Assembly: GCF_040783975.1 (NCBI RefSeq)
Contig: NZ_CP160631.1
Location: forward strand, 1,054,001 to 1,118,000
From: Pantoea sp. Ep11b
GTDB taxonomy: Bacteria; Pseudomonadota; Gammaproteobacteria; Enterobacterales; Enterobacteriaceae
Length of the DNA stretch: 64,000 nt
Direction of reading: 5' to 3'
Below the pieces are notes generated by a model. That model was not told the DNA's origin. It did no database searches and saw nothing but the letters and a program-made list of their open reading frames with translations. Made by a program: the position numbers and the translations under genes. Positions within the stretch are counted from its first letter, which is position 1; every line of letters starts with the position of its first letter. Below, piece after piece: positions 37,949 through 47,429 of this stretch.

Positions 37949-38042
37949 TGATGCGCCCATTCGTAACAACCCGGACACACTAAGAGGCAAGAATCCTTTA
38001 TTATTCATGCTATTCTCATCCAGGCAGAACAAGGAATCCGGT

Positions 38043-38594
38043 ATGAAAATCAAACAGGGCTGGCTGACCGGGGTGCGTCACGTCCCCTCAACACATTGCA
38101 ACGAACGCCCTGACGATGAGGCGCCTTCGCTGCTGGTGATCCACAATATCAGCCTGCCACCGGGTGAATTTGGCGGGCCGTGGATCGATCATCTCTTTAC
38201 CGGCACACTGCCGCCTGATGCCCATCCCTACTTTGCCGATATCGCCGCCCTGAAAGTGGCGGCACACTGCCTGATCCGTCGTGACGGGGAGATCGTGCAG
38301 TATGTCTCTTTTGATAAACGCGCCTGGCATGCCGGGGTATCGCAGTTTGAGGGCCGTGAAAACTGCAACGACTTCTCAATAGGCATCGAGCTGGAAGGGA
38401 CAGACAGTGAGCCTTATACCGGGGCGCAATATCGGGCCCTGCAGCAGGTGACGCAGTTGCTGCTGCAGCACTATCCATTAACGCCTTCACGTATCACGGG
38501 GCATAGCGATATCGCACCGGTACGCAAAACCGATCCCGGACCTGCTTTTGACTGGGACTATTACAGACAGCTGTTAACGCAGCCCACATCCTGA
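38043..38594 (+). CDS. ampD: 1,6-anhydro-N-acetylmuramyl-L-alanine amidase AmpD
   Basis: Cytoplasmic zinc amidase that cleaves the peptide from anhydro-muropeptides during wall recycling; its loss derepresses AmpC beta-lactamase where ampR-ampC exist. The 183-residue protein has the first zinc ligand in [16 protein letters not shown], the catalytic region [11 protein letters not shown], and [19 protein letters not shown] with the other two ligands (His and Asp). The ATG at 38043 matches the family start; the frame opens 12 codons earlier. ampE follows after 16 bases. Confidence 0.96.
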   Translation: MKIKQGWLTGVRHVPSTHCNERPDDEAPSLLVIHNISLPPGEFGGPWIDHLFTGTLPPDAHPYFADIAALKVAAHCLIRRDGEIVQYVSFDKRAWHAGVSQFEGRENCNDFSIGIELEGTDSEPYTGAQYRALQQVTQLLLQHYPLTPSRITGHSDIAPVRKTDPGPAFDWDYYRQLLTQPTS

Positions 38595-38610
38595 TTTTTG
38601 CGGGGTCAGT

Positions 38611-39465
38611 ATGACGTTGTTTACCTTGTTGTTAGTTTTAGGCTGGGAGCGCCTGTTTAAACTGGGCGAGCACTGGCAGCTCGACCATCGGCTGGAGCCG
38701 GTTTTTCGCCATCGCCGTCATTTCTCGCTGGTGCGCACATTGCTGATGACCGTGCTGGCGATGGCGCTGACCGCACTGGTGATCTGGAGCCTGAAAGGGC
38801 TGCTGTTCGGCGTGCTGCAGCTGCTGTTCTGGATCGTCACCGGCCTGCTCTGCATCGGTGCCGGTTCGGTTCGTCAGCACTATCACCACTATCTGAAAGC
38901 CGCCAGTCATGACGATGAGGCGGCGCATCAGGCGATGGCGGCCGAGCTGACGCTGATCCACGGTGTACCGGTGGAGTGCAGCGAACGCGAATTTCTGCGT
39001 GAACTTCAGAACGCCCTGATCTGGATAAACTTCCGCTTCTATCTGGCCCCGATGTTCTGGCTGGTGGTGGGCGGCCCCTGGGGGCCGGTGCTGCTGGTGG
39101 GCTACGCATTTCTGCGCGCCTGGCAAAGCTGGCTGGCAAAGCAGGGCACGCCGATGGCGCGTGCGCAATCAGGTGTGGATGCGATTCTGCACCTGCTTGA
39201 CTGGATCCCGGTGCGGCTGGCGGGCGTAGCTTACGCGCTGCTGGGCCACGGCGAGAAAGCGCTGCCTGCCTGGTTTGCCTCGCTGACCGACCGCCATCGC
39301 TCTCAGTATCAGGTGCTGACGACGCTGGCTCAGTTCTCCCTGTCGCGCGACCCGCATACCGACAAAGTTGAAACGCCACGGGTTGCCGTGGCGTTAGCGA
39401 AGCGGACCTCACTGGTGCTGGTGGTCGCCGTGGCGTTGCTGACGATTTACGGCACGCTGGTGTGA
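38611..39465 (+). CDS. ampE: Inner-membrane protein AmpE
   Basis: Membrane protein of the CobD/AmpE group, cotranscribed with ampD and proposed to act in beta-lactamase regulation. The 284-residue product starts [19 protein letters not shown], has hydrophobic segments near residues 40-60, 66-86, 142-170 and 265-283, and the family segment [27 protein letters not shown] (residues about 124-150). Its last 19 bases overlap the convergent GH43 gene, which is not the E. coli arrangement. Confidence 0.93.
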   Translation: MTLFTLLLVLGWERLFKLGEHWQLDHRLEPVFRHRRHFSLVRTLLMTVLAMALTALVIWSLKGLLFGVLQLLFWIVTGLLCIGAGSVRQHYHHYLKAASHDDEAAHQAMAAELTLIHGVPVECSEREFLRELQNALIWINFRFYLAPMFWLVVGGPWGPVLLVGYAFLRAWQSWLAKQGTPMARAQSGVDAILHLLDWIPVRLAGVAYALLGHGEKALPAWFASLTDRHRSQYQVLTTLAQFSLSRDPHTDKVETPRVAVALAKRTSLVLVVAVALLTIYGTLV

Positions 39466-40406
39466 TCAGCGGGGGGCACACCAAAATCGGGTGTGCCATC
39501 TTCCCGCCAGTGGAAATATTTCAGACGAGTATGGCGGTTCGGATCCCAGAGCGGATCGCCCTCAATTTCCGTGTAGTTGCGGGCGTGGTACACCAGCACG
39601 TCGCGCCCCTCTTCATCGCGGGTAAAACTGTTGTGACCCGGCCCATACTGATGGTTGTCCCAGCTGGACGCAAACACCGGCCGGGCAGATTTCTGCCAGG
39701 CAGAAACATCCAGCGGGTCAGCATCAGCGTCAATCGACAGAAGGCCCAGGCAGTAATTCTCATCAGTAGCACTGGCGGAGTAGGTCACAAACAGCCGATC
39801 GCCGTGACGGATCGCCGCCGGTCCTTCATTGACGCTAAACCCTGCACACTCCCACTCATATTCCGGCCGGCTCAGCATGACCGGCGTGCCTTTCAGCGTC
39901 CAGGGATTCAGTAATTCGGCCAGATAGAGGTTGGAGTTACCGGGAATCAGGGGATCCTTCTGCGCCCAGAGATACCAGTTTTTGCCCTGATGAACGAAGT
40001 GGGTGGCATCCAGCGAGAAGCTGTCAAACTGACTGAAGACACGGCGGCAGGGCTGCCATGGCCCCTGCAGGGGATCGTCGGCGTCACAGACCAGCGCGTA
40101 CATCCGGTGCTGAAACAGTCCCTCTTTGATGTCGCGTGTGGGAGCAGCAGCGAAATAGATCACCCACTGACCTTCAATGTAGTGCAGTTCGGGCGCCCAG
40201 ATTAATTCGCTGCAGGGGCCGCTCTCTGGCTTGTGCCAGACCACCACCGCTGCGGCACTGCGCAGGCCTGCCAGCGTGGTGGCGCGGCGGATCTCAAGCC
40301 GGTCATACTCCGGGACCGAGGCCACGAAATAGTAGTGCTGATCATGGTGCAGGATAAAGGGGTCGGCGCGCTGCGTAATAAAGGGGTTTGGCCAGGCTGT
40401 CATCAT
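39447..40406 (-). CDS. Glycoside hydrolase family 43 protein (arabinofuranosidase/xylosidase-like)
   Basis: Five-bladed beta-propeller glycosidase of 319 residues, likely releasing arabinose or xylose from plant-derived oligosaccharides. The catalytic base is the Asp in [12 protein letters not shown] (residue 15), the pKa-modulating Asp is in SFSLDATHF, and the proton donor Glu is in [10 protein letters not shown]. No signal peptide is present, so it acts in the cytoplasm on imported oligosaccharide, fitting the overlapping symporter gene upstream (ATGA). Exact substrate cannot be read from the sequence. It is inserted between ampE and aroP, which adjoin in E. coli. Confidence 0.88.
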   Translation of the reverse strand: MMTAWPNPFITQRADPFILHHDQHYYFVASVPEYDRLEIRRATTLAGLRSAAAVVVWHKPESGPCSELIWAPELHYIEGQWVIYFAAAPTRDIKEGLFQHRMYALVCDADDPLQGPWQPCRRVFSQFDSFSLDATHFVHQGKNWYLWAQKDPLIPGNSNLYLAELLNPWTLKGTPVMLSRPEYEWECAGFSVNEGPAAIRHGDRLFVTYSASATDENYCLGLLSIDADADPLDVSAWQKSARPVFASSWDNHQYGPGHNSFTRDEEGRDVLVYHARNYTEIEGDPLWDPNRHTRLKYFHWREDGTPDFGVPPADHTSVP

Positions 40407-41815
40407 TTTACCTCTCCGGTTGGGGTGACCGCCTCGTCGCGCAGGCGAACCGAGTGCAACTCACGGAAATTCTGGCGGCGCAGGGCGAGATCCTGCTGAA
40501 TAGTAAGCATCATTTTGCGGTCAACCTTCAGCAGCCTGACCACGCCAGCGGTAATCAGATAGCCGACGCCCGGAATAACGGTGAACAACAGCATGATGCC
40601 GTTAATCGCCTCCGGCGACTGCTGTTTTGCCCCCGCGTTGTAGCCATAGATCGACAGCAGAAAGCCGACCATCGCACCGGCGACGGCCAGTCCCACCTTG
40701 AGGAAGAAGAGGTTGCCGGAGAAGCTGATGCCGGTGATGCGTTTACCGGTTTTCCATTCGCCGTAGTCATCCACATCGGCCATCAGTGACCAGTGCAGCG
40801 GTGACGGGATCTGATGCAGGATATTCAGCACAAAGTAGGCGACGACCACCATTACCGTGGCGTGAGGATCGATCCAGTAAAAACCACTGGAGAAGAGAGC
40901 CAGCGCGATATTGGTCCAGAAGAAGACTTTGAGTTTGCACCAACGATCGGTGAGGAGTTTCGCCAGTGTGCTGCCGACCATCATGCCAATCACTCCCAGG
41001 CTGATAAACAGCGTGGCGAAGTGGGTTGACTGACCCATGACCCAGGTCACGTAATACATGGTGGCCGCCATGCGGATAAAGCCGGGGCAGACATTACAGA
41101 AGGTCAGCAGCAGAATACGCACCCACTGGTCGTTCTTCCAGACGTCACGCAGATCTTTTTTCAGGTCATCGTTGCTCGGCACGGCAGGGTGGATACGTTC
41201 ACGAACCGTCGCAAAACAGAAGAGAAACATCGCCAGTCCGATGGTAGCGAGGACTGTCATCGCCATCTGATAACCGCGGGCTTTATCTGCGCCGCCAAAC
41301 CATTCCGCCATCGGCAGCAGCGACATGGAGAGTATCAGCGTGGCGATACCGACCATCACAAAACGGTACGACTGGCAGGAGACGCGCTCACCGGGATCGT
41401 TGGTAATCACGCCGCCCAGCGAGCAGTAGGGGATGTTGATGGCGGTGTAGGTCAGCGACATCAGGAAGTAGGTCACAAAGGCCCAGATGACCTTGTTGTG
41501 ATACGTCCAGTCGGGGGTGGTAAACATCAGGATGCTGAACAGCACGTAGGGCACGGAAACCCACAGCAGCCAGGGGCGAAAACGTCCCCAGCGACTCTGG
41601 GTACGATCGGCGATCGCGCCCATAATCGGGTCGGTGACCGCATCCAGTACCCTGACCGACAGCAGCAGGGTGCCCACCAGCGCCGGAGCAAGGCCAAAAA
41701 CATCGGTGTAGAAGTAGTTCAGGAACAGCATGATGGCCCCGCCAATCATGTTGCATCCGGCATCGCCCATGCCATATCCCAGTTTTTCCCGAAACGAGAG
41801 GGCTCCATCTTTCAT
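40403..41815 (-). CDS. Glycoside-pentoside-hexuronide (GPH) family sugar:cation symporter
   Basis: Membrane transporter of 470 residues with about twelve spans, of the GPH group that includes MelB, XynP and YagG. Signatures are KLGYGMGDAGCNMIGG at the N-terminus, the RVLDAVTDPIMGAIADRTQSRWGRFRPW loop between helices 2 and 3, and MADVDDYGEWKTGKRI after helix 10. The ATG at 41815 has an AGGA site; a longer frame adds six residues. Coupled with the GH43 gene, it probably imports a xylo- or arabino-oligosaccharide. Confidence 0.9.
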   Translation of the reverse strand: MKDGALSFREKLGYGMGDAGCNMIGGAIMLFLNYFYTDVFGLAPALVGTLLLSVRVLDAVTDPIMGAIADRTQSRWGRFRPWLLWVSVPYVLFSILMFTTPDWTYHNKVIWAFVTYFLMSLTYTAINIPYCSLGGVITNDPGERVSCQSYRFVMVGIATLILSMSLLPMAEWFGGADKARGYQMAMTVLATIGLAMFLFCFATVRERIHPAVPSNDDLKKDLRDVWKNDQWVRILLLTFCNVCPGFIRMAATMYYVTWVMGQSTHFATLFISLGVIGMMVGSTLAKLLTDRWCKLKVFFWTNIALALFSSGFYWIDPHATVMVVVAYFVLNILHQIPSPLHWSLMADVDDYGEWKTGKRITGISFSGNLFFLKVGLAVAGAMVGFLLSIYGYNAGAKQQSPEAINGIMLLFTVIPGVGYLITAGVVRLLKVDRKMMLTIQQDLALRRQNFRELHSVRLRDEAVTPTGEVK

Positions 41816-41970
41816 GAGATTTTTCCTGCGCATCCAGTGTGAACAGGAATTATTGGCATTATGTCAGCGGGATGAACGGGAGTAATTCGTCGTGAAGATG
41901 GATTAAACAGGTGCGGAGAAATAAGTGTGAACTGGATCAGGCCAGAAAAGGCGGGTTGCGCGGCGAGAAA

Positions 41971-41999
41971 GAGTGCAACCTTCACCGAAGGTTGCACTC
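41971..41999 (-). terminator. Terminator of aroP
   Basis: Perfect 12-bp stem GAGTGCAACCTT/AAGGTTGCACTC with a 5-base loop, 13 bases after the aroP stop. On the minus strand it is followed by TTTCTC. It separates aroP from the GPH symporter gene. Confidence 0.8.
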
Positions 42000-42011
42000 C
42001 GCATCAGCGCA

Positions 42012-43367
42012 TCAGGCTTGCTGTGTTTTGTTCTTAATGAAGTAGCCGATAGCCAGAATCACCAGCCAGACCGGGATCAGCCAGACGGAGATCGCCATGC
42101 CCGGCGTGGTCGCCATCAGCACCAGAATCGCCGCCATGAAGACCAGGCAAATCCAGTTCCCCGCCGGATAGAGCAGCGCTTTAAAGCGGGTCGTGACGCC
42201 CTGCTGATCTTTCTTACGACGGAACTTCAGGTGCGCCAGGCTGATCATCGCCCAGTTAATCACCAGCGCAGAGACCACCAGTGACATCAGCAGTCCAAAA
42301 GCTTCGCCTGGCATCAGATAGTTGATCAATACGCAGAGCGCAGTAGCGACGGCTGAAACCAGAATGGTTAACACCGGCACGCCGCGGCGATCCACCTTCA
42401 GCAGCGCTTTGGGTGCGTTACCCTGCTGTGCCAGACCAAACAGCATACGGCTGTTGCAGTAGACGCAGCTGTTATAGACCGACAGCGCCGCCGTCAGGAT
42501 CACGACGTTCAGCGCATTCGCCACCATCGCATCGCCCAGCTCATGGAAAATAAAGACGAACGGGCTGACTTCAGAGGTGACGCGATTCCACGGCATCAGA
42601 GAAAGCAGCACGGCCAGCGAACCAATGTAGAAAATCAGGATGCGCCACAGCACCTGGTTGGTCGCTTTCGGAATGCTTACTTCCGGATTATCCGCTTCGG
42701 CTGCGGTGATACCGACCAGCTCCAGCCCGCCAAATGAGAACATGATAATCGCCATCACGGTTACCAGTCCGCCGATGCCGTGCGGGAAGAATCCGCCCTG
42801 TTCCCAGAGGTTGCGCACGGTCGCCTGCGGACCTGCATGACCGCTGAACAGCAGCCAGCCACCAAAGAGGATCATGCCAATCACCGCCAGCACTTTGATG
42901 ATGGCAAACCAGAACTCCATCTCACCGAACACCTTAACGTTGGTCAGGTTGATGGCGTTGATCATCACGAAGAAGATAGCGGCCGAGGCCCAGGTCGGAA
43001 AATCGGGCCACCAGAACTGGATATATTTGCCCACGGCGGTCAGCTCCGCCATCGCAACCAGCACGTAGAGAACCCAGTAGTTCCAGCCAGAAGCGAAGCC
43101 GGCAAAGTTGCCCCAGTATTTATACGCAAAGTGGCTGAAGCTGCCTGCGACCGGCTCTTCCACCACCATCTCGCCCAGCTGGCGCATGATTAAAAAGGCA
43201 ATAAAACCGGCGATCGCATAGCCCAGAATAACGGCCGGTCCGGCGGATTCGATAACCGATGCGCTGCCCAGAAACAGCCCGGTTCCCACTGCACCACCCA
43301 GCGCGATGAGCTGAATATGGCGGTTCTTAAGACCACGTTTCAGCGCTTCGCCTTGCTGTTGTTCCAT
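42012..43367 (-). CDS. aroP: Aromatic amino acid transporter AroP
   Basis: APC-family proton symporter for phenylalanine, tyrosine and tryptophan. The 451-residue protein has twelve predicted spans. The N-terminal stretch LKRGLKNRHIQLIALGGAVG, the GSFSHFAYKYWG loop and FGGLELVGITAAEADNPE are almost identical to E. coli AroP. It is divergent from pdhR, as in E. coli, and a pair of TyrR boxes lies just upstream. Specificity between AroP and PheP-type relatives is inferred from similarity and synteny. Confidence 0.94.
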   Translation of the reverse strand: MEQQQGEALKRGLKNRHIQLIALGGAVGTGLFLGSASVIESAGPAVILGYAIAGFIAFLIMRQLGEMVVEEPVAGSFSHFAYKYWGNFAGFASGWNYWVLYVLVAMAELTAVGKYIQFWWPDFPTWASAAIFFVMINAINLTNVKVFGEMEFWFAIIKVLAVIGMILFGGWLLFSGHAGPQATVRNLWEQGGFFPHGIGGLVTVMAIIMFSFGGLELVGITAAEADNPEVSIPKATNQVLWRILIFYIGSLAVLLSLMPWNRVTSEVSPFVFIFHELGDAMVANALNVVILTAALSVYNSCVYCNSRMLFGLAQQGNAPKALLKVDRRGVPVLTILVSAVATALCVLINYLMPGEAFGLLMSLVVSALVINWAMISLAHLKFRRKKDQQGVTTRFKALLYPAGNWICLVFMAAILVLMATTPGMAISVWLIPVWLVILAIGYFIKNKTQQA

Positions 43368-43412
43368 ACAAACCTCGTGATGTTTTTATTCTTCGTTCGC
43401 AGCGCAGTTCGC

Positions 43413-43452
43413 TGTAATGAAGTGGTTACAATAACGTATTGATAATTTTACG
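43413..43452 (-). promoter_or_regulatory. Paired TyrR boxes upstream of aroP
   Basis: A strong box TGTAAT-GAAGTG-GTTACA (43413-43430) and a weaker box CGTATT-GATAAT-TTTACG (43435-43452) fit the TyrR pattern TGTAAA-N6-TTTACA. Their starts are 22 bases apart, about two helical turns. They lie 46-85 bases upstream of aroP. A strong/weak tandem is the known arrangement for TyrR repression of aroP in E. coli. Confidence 0.7.
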
Positions 43453-43787
43453 GTATCTGGCCTGCTGAATGCTGCCATGCGCTACCCTGGCGACAAGAAT
43501 AGTGATAAGCGAATCGCTTTGCACCTGCTTTCGCCTTTTGTGCTGAGAGTTGACTGAAAAAACGCCGTCCCCGTCACGTCTGATCAGAGAAACTTCTGCC
43601 ACGAAATGCCGCGCATGACGAATAGTTTTCACTTATGGCTGCCGCTGCACTGGGCCGCTAACCGGGTGTAAGGTTTGGTAAAAGTGCATTTGTTTAACAT
43701 TTGCCGCAACGCTGAATTTTCATTTTTTTAACCGCAGGTTAGCGGCAGCACAAGGCCTGGGGAGATGTGAATGTGGCCGGTACCATA

Positions 43788-43816
43788 TAGACACAAGGTG
43801 AATACTTTGTTACTTT
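43788..43816 (+). promoter_or_regulatory. Probable pdhR promoter
   Basis: TAGACA (43788-43793) and TACTTT (43811-43816) are separated by 17 bases. A start near 43823 would place the PdhR operator at about +11 to +27, its position in E. coli. Confidence 0.55.
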
Positions 43817-43832
43817 ACGGGCGCCCCCTGGC

Positions 43833-43849
43833 AATTGGTATTACCAATT
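43833..43849 (+). promoter_or_regulatory. PdhR operator
   Basis: AATTGGTATTACCAATT is a 17-base palindrome (8-base arms around a central T) matching the PdhR site ATTGGTNNNACCAAT. It lies 33 bases before pdhR and supports pyruvate-relieved autorepression of the pdhR-aceEF-lpd operon. Confidence 0.9.
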
Positions 43850-43882
43850 TACTCCGGACGATTGGTTTAATAAGAAGGGATG

Positions 43883-44647
43883 ATGGCTTACAGTAAGATT
43901 CGCCAACCCAAGCTCTCTGACGCTATCGAGCAACAGCTCGAATCCCTGATCATGGAAGGGACCCTGCGTCCGGGAGAGAAGCTGCTCCCTGAGCGCGAAC
44001 TCGCCAAACAATTCGATGTCTCACGTCCATCCCTCCGTGAAGCGATCCAGCGGCTGGAAGCCAAAGGATTATTGCTACGCCGACAGGGTGGCGGAACGTT
44101 TGTGCAGGAGAATCTCTGGCAAAGCATGAGCGATCCACTCGTTGAGCTTCTCGCCGACCATCCGGAATCACAGTTTGACCTGCTGGAAACGCGCCATGCC
44201 CTGGAGGGTATCGCCGCCTATTACGCGGCACTGCGCGGCACGGAAGAGGATCTGTTGCGCATTCGCGACTGTCATCTCCACATTCAGCAGGCGCAGGACA
44301 GCGGCGATTTAGACGCCGAAGCGGACGCAGTGATGCAGTATCAGATCGCTGTCACAGAAGCGGCCCATAATGTTGTGCTTTTGCATTTGCTACGCTCAAT
44401 GGGCCCTATGCTGGAACAAAACGTCCGTCAGAATTTCGAATTGCTCTACTCGCGCCGGGAAATGCTGGCAAAAGTGAGCGGTCACCGCGCCAGAATCTTT
44501 GAGGCGATTGTGGCCCGTGAGCCAGAAAAAGCGCGCGAGGCTTCACACCGTCACCTGGCGTTCATAGAGGAAATCTTGCTGGACAGAAGTCGGGAGCAGA
44601 GCCGTCGTGAACGCTCCCTGCGTCGTTTACAGCAACGTAAGGAATAA
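43883..44647 (+). CDS. pdhR: Pyruvate dehydrogenase complex repressor PdhR
   Basis: GntR/FadR-family repressor responsive to pyruvate. The 254-residue protein has the N-terminal winged helix-turn-helix with [20 protein letters not shown] and [20 protein letters not shown], and a C-terminal all-helical FCD domain with the ligand-pocket histidines in the stretch from residue 140 to 220. Tandem ATGs occur at 43880 and 43883; the second gives the E. coli length. It heads the pdhR-aceE-aceF-lpd operon behind its own operator. Confidence 0.96.
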   Translation: MAYSKIRQPKLSDAIEQQLESLIMEGTLRPGEKLLPERELAKQFDVSRPSLREAIQRLEAKGLLLRRQGGGTFVQENLWQSMSDPLVELLADHPESQFDLLETRHALEGIAAYYAALRGTEEDLLRIRDCHLHIQQAQDSGDLDAEADAVMQYQIAVTEAAHNVVLLHLLRSMGPMLEQNVRQNFELLYSRREMLAKVSGHRARIFEAIVAREPEKAREASHRHLAFIEEILLDRSREQSRRERSLRRLQQRKE

Positions 44648-44748
44648 CGTGCGACACAGATCGTACTGACATCAGACGAGCCTGCCGGCATCTGCTTTAA
44701 CAGGCTCCCGATTATTCAACGTATTAGACACAGATAAGGAACACACCC

Positions 44749-47415
44749 ATGTCAGAACGTTTACACAATGACGTGGATCCGATCGAAACTCGTGACTGGC
44801 TACAGGCGATCGAATCGGTCATCCGTGAAGAAGGTGTTGAACGTGCACAGTATCTGATCGATCAGGTACTGGGTGCAGCCCGCAAAGGCGGCGTCAATGT
44901 GGCTGCAGGTTCGTCTGCAATCAGCAACTACATCAACTCTATTGCCGTTGAAGATGAACCCGACTATCCGGGCAACACCTCTCTTGAACGTCGTATCCGT
45001 TCCGCAATCCGCTGGAACGCCATCATGTCGGTGCTGCGCGCATCCAAAAAAGATCTGGAACTGGGTGGCCATATGTCCTCCTTCCAGTCTTCTGCCACGA
45101 TTTATGAAGTGTGCTTTAACCACTTCTTCCGTGCGCGCAGTGACAAGGATGGCGGCGATCTGGTCTATTTCCAGGGCCACATCTCTCCGGGCATCTATGC
45201 CCGTGCGTTCCTCGAAGGTCGCCTGACCGAAGAGCAGATGAATAACTTCCGTCAGGAAGTGGATGGCAAAGGCCTCTCTTCTTATCCGCATCCGAAACTG
45301 ATGCCGGAATTCTGGCAGTTCCCGACCGTTTCTATGGGTCTGGGTCCGCTGTCAGCGATCTACCAGGCGAAGTTCCTGAAATATCTGGAACACCGTGGTC
45401 TGAAAGACACCTCGGCCCAGACCGTTTACGCCTTCCTGGGTGACGGCGAGATGGATGAGCCGGAATCAAAAGGTGCGATCACCATCGCGACCCGTGAAAA
45501 ACTGGACAACCTGGTCTTCATCATCAACTGCAACCTGCAGCGTCTGGATGGCCCGGTCACCGGTAATGGCAAGATCATCAACGAGCTGGAAGGTATCTTT
45601 GCCGGTGCTGGCTGGGAAGTGATCAAGGTCATCTGGGGCGGTCGCTGGGATGAGCTGCTGCGCAAAGATACCAGCGGCAAGCTGATTCAGCTGATGAACG
45701 AAACCGTCGACGGTGACTACCAGACCTTTAAATCCCGTGATGGTGCCTATGTGCGTGAGCACTTCTTCGGTAAATATCCGGAAACCGCGGCGCTGGTTAA
45801 AGATATGTCCGACGATGAGATCTGGTCACTGAACCGTGGCGGTCACGATCCGAAGAAAATCTACGCGGCGCTGAAAAAAGCGCAGGACACCAAAGGCAAG
45901 CCCGTCCTGATCCTGGCGCATACCATCAAAGGCTATGGTATGGGCGACACCGCGGAAGGCAAAAACATTGCCCACCAGGTGAAGAAAATGAACATGGATG
46001 GCGTGCGCTATATCCGTGATCGTTTCAACGTGCCGGTTGCTGATGACAAAATCGAATCACTGCCATATGTGACCTTCGAAAAAGGCTCAGAAGAGCACAC
46101 TTACCTGCATGCGCAGCGCGAGAAGTTAGGCGGTTACCTGCCAACGCGTCAGCCGAAGTTCACTGAAAAGCTGGAAATGCCGGCGCTGGAAGAGTTCAGC
46201 GCGCTGCTGGAAGAGCAGAACAAAGAGATCTCCACCACCATCGCCTTCGTGCGTGCCCTGAACGTGATGCTGAAGAACAAGTCGATCAAAGATCGTCTGG
46301 TTCCGATCCTCGCCGACGAAGCGCGTACCTTTGGTATGGAAGGTCTGTTCCGCCAGATCGGTATCTACAGCCCGAACGGCCAGCAGTATACGCCGCAGGA
46401 CCGTGAGCAGGTTGCGTACTACAAAGAAGATGAGAAAGGCCAGATTCTGCAGGAAGGGATCAACGAGCTGGGCGCAGGTTCATCCTGGCTGGCGGCGGCG
46501 ACCTCTTACAGCACCAACAACCTGCCGATGATCCCGTTCTACATCTACTACTCCATGTTCGGCTTCCAGCGTATCGGCGATCTGATGTGGCTGGCAGGCG
46601 ATCAGCAGGCGCGCGGCTTCCTGGTCGGCGGCACCTCGGGTCGTACGACTCTGAACGGCGAAGGTCTGCAGCATGAAGATGGTCACAGCCACATTCAGTC
46701 GCTGACGATCCCGAACTGTATCTCTTACGATCCTTCTTACGCCTATGAAGTCGCTGTCATCATGCACGACGGTCTGGTGCGTATGTATGGCGAAGCGCAG
46801 GAGAACATTTACTACTACATCACCACGCTGAACGAAAACTACCACATGCCAGCCATGCCGCAGGGCGCGGAAGAGGGTATCCGTAAGGGTATCTACAAAC
46901 TGGAAACGGTAGAGGGCAGCAAGGGCAAAGTGCAGCTGCTGGGCTCAGGTTCTATCCTGCGTCATGTGCGTGAAGCGGCGCAGATCCTGGCGAAAGATTA
47001 CGGTATCGGCTCCGATGTCTACAGCGTGACCTCGTTCACCGAACTGGCGCGTGATGGCCAGGATTGTGAGCGTTGGAACATGCTGCATCCGACAGAAGAA
47101 GCGCGCGTGCCTTACATCGCTCAGGTGATGAACGACGCGCCAGCAGTCGCCTCAACCGACTACATGAAACTGTTCGCTGAGCAGGTTCGTAGCTATGTCC
47201 CTTCCAGCGATTATCGCGTACTGGGTACAGATGGTTTTGGTCGCTCTGACAGCCGTGAGAATCTGCGTCATCACTTTGAAGTTGATGCATCTTATGTGGT
47301 GGTTGCCGCGCTGGGTGAGCTGGCTAAACGCGGCGAGATCGAGAAGAAAGTGGTGGCCGATGCGATCACCAAATTCAATATCGATGCCGATAAAGTTAAC
47401 CCGCGTCTGGCTTAA
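44749..47415 (+). CDS. aceE: Pyruvate dehydrogenase E1 component AceE
   Basis: Thiamine-diphosphate decarboxylase of the pyruvate dehydrogenase complex; transfers the acetyl group to the lipoyl domains of AceF. The 888-residue homodimeric-type E1 has the ThDP motif [14 protein letters not shown] ending in [12 protein letters not shown] (residues about 230-265), the active-site loop region around [19 protein letters not shown] and a pyrimidine domain with [28 protein letters not shown] site precedes the ATG; aceF starts 14 bases after the stop. Confidence 0.98.
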   Translation: MSERLHNDVDPIETRDWLQAIESVIREEGVERAQYLIDQVLGAARKGGVNVAAGSSAISNYINSIAVEDEPDYPGNTSLERRIRSAIRWNAIMSVLRASKKDLELGGHMSSFQSSATIYEVCFNHFFRARSDKDGGDLVYFQGHISPGIYARAFLEGRLTEEQMNNFRQEVDGKGLSSYPHPKLMPEFWQFPTVSMGLGPLSAIYQAKFLKYLEHRGLKDTSAQTVYAFLGDGEMDEPESKGAITIATREKLDNLVFIINCNLQRLDGPVTGNGKIINELEGIFAGAGWEVIKVIWGGRWDELLRKDTSGKLIQLMNETVDGDYQTFKSRDGAYVREHFFGKYPETAALVKDMSDDEIWSLNRGGHDPKKIYAALKKAQDTKGKPVLILAHTIKGYGMGDTAEGKNIAHQVKKMNMDGVRYIRDRFNVPVADDKIESLPYVTFEKGSEEHTYLHAQREKLGGYLPTRQPKFTEKLEMPALEEFSALLEEQNKEISTTIAFVRALNVMLKNKSIKDRLVPILADEARTFGMEGLFRQIGIYSPNGQQYTPQDREQVAYYKEDEKGQILQEGINELGAGSSWLAAATSYSTNNLPMIPFYIYYSMFGFQRIGDLMWLAGDQQARGFLVGGTSGRTTLNGEGLQHEDGHSHIQSLTIPNCISYDPSYAYEVAVIMHDGLVRMYGEAQENIYYYITTLNENYHMPAMPQGAEEGIRKGIYKLETVEGSKGKVQLLGSGSILRHVREAAQILAKDYGIGSDVYSVTSFTELARDGQDCERWNMLHPTEEARVPYIAQVMNDAPAVASTDYMKLFAEQVRSYVPSSDYRVLGTDGFGRSDSRENLRHHFEVDASYVVVAALGELAKRGEIEKKVVADAITKFNIDADKVNPRLA

Positions 47416-47429
47416 GAGGTAAGAGAGTA

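Noticed and set aside
43426..43632. 68-codon minus-strand frame upstream of aroP
   Set aside because: It overlaps the TyrR boxes and has no family features or good start.
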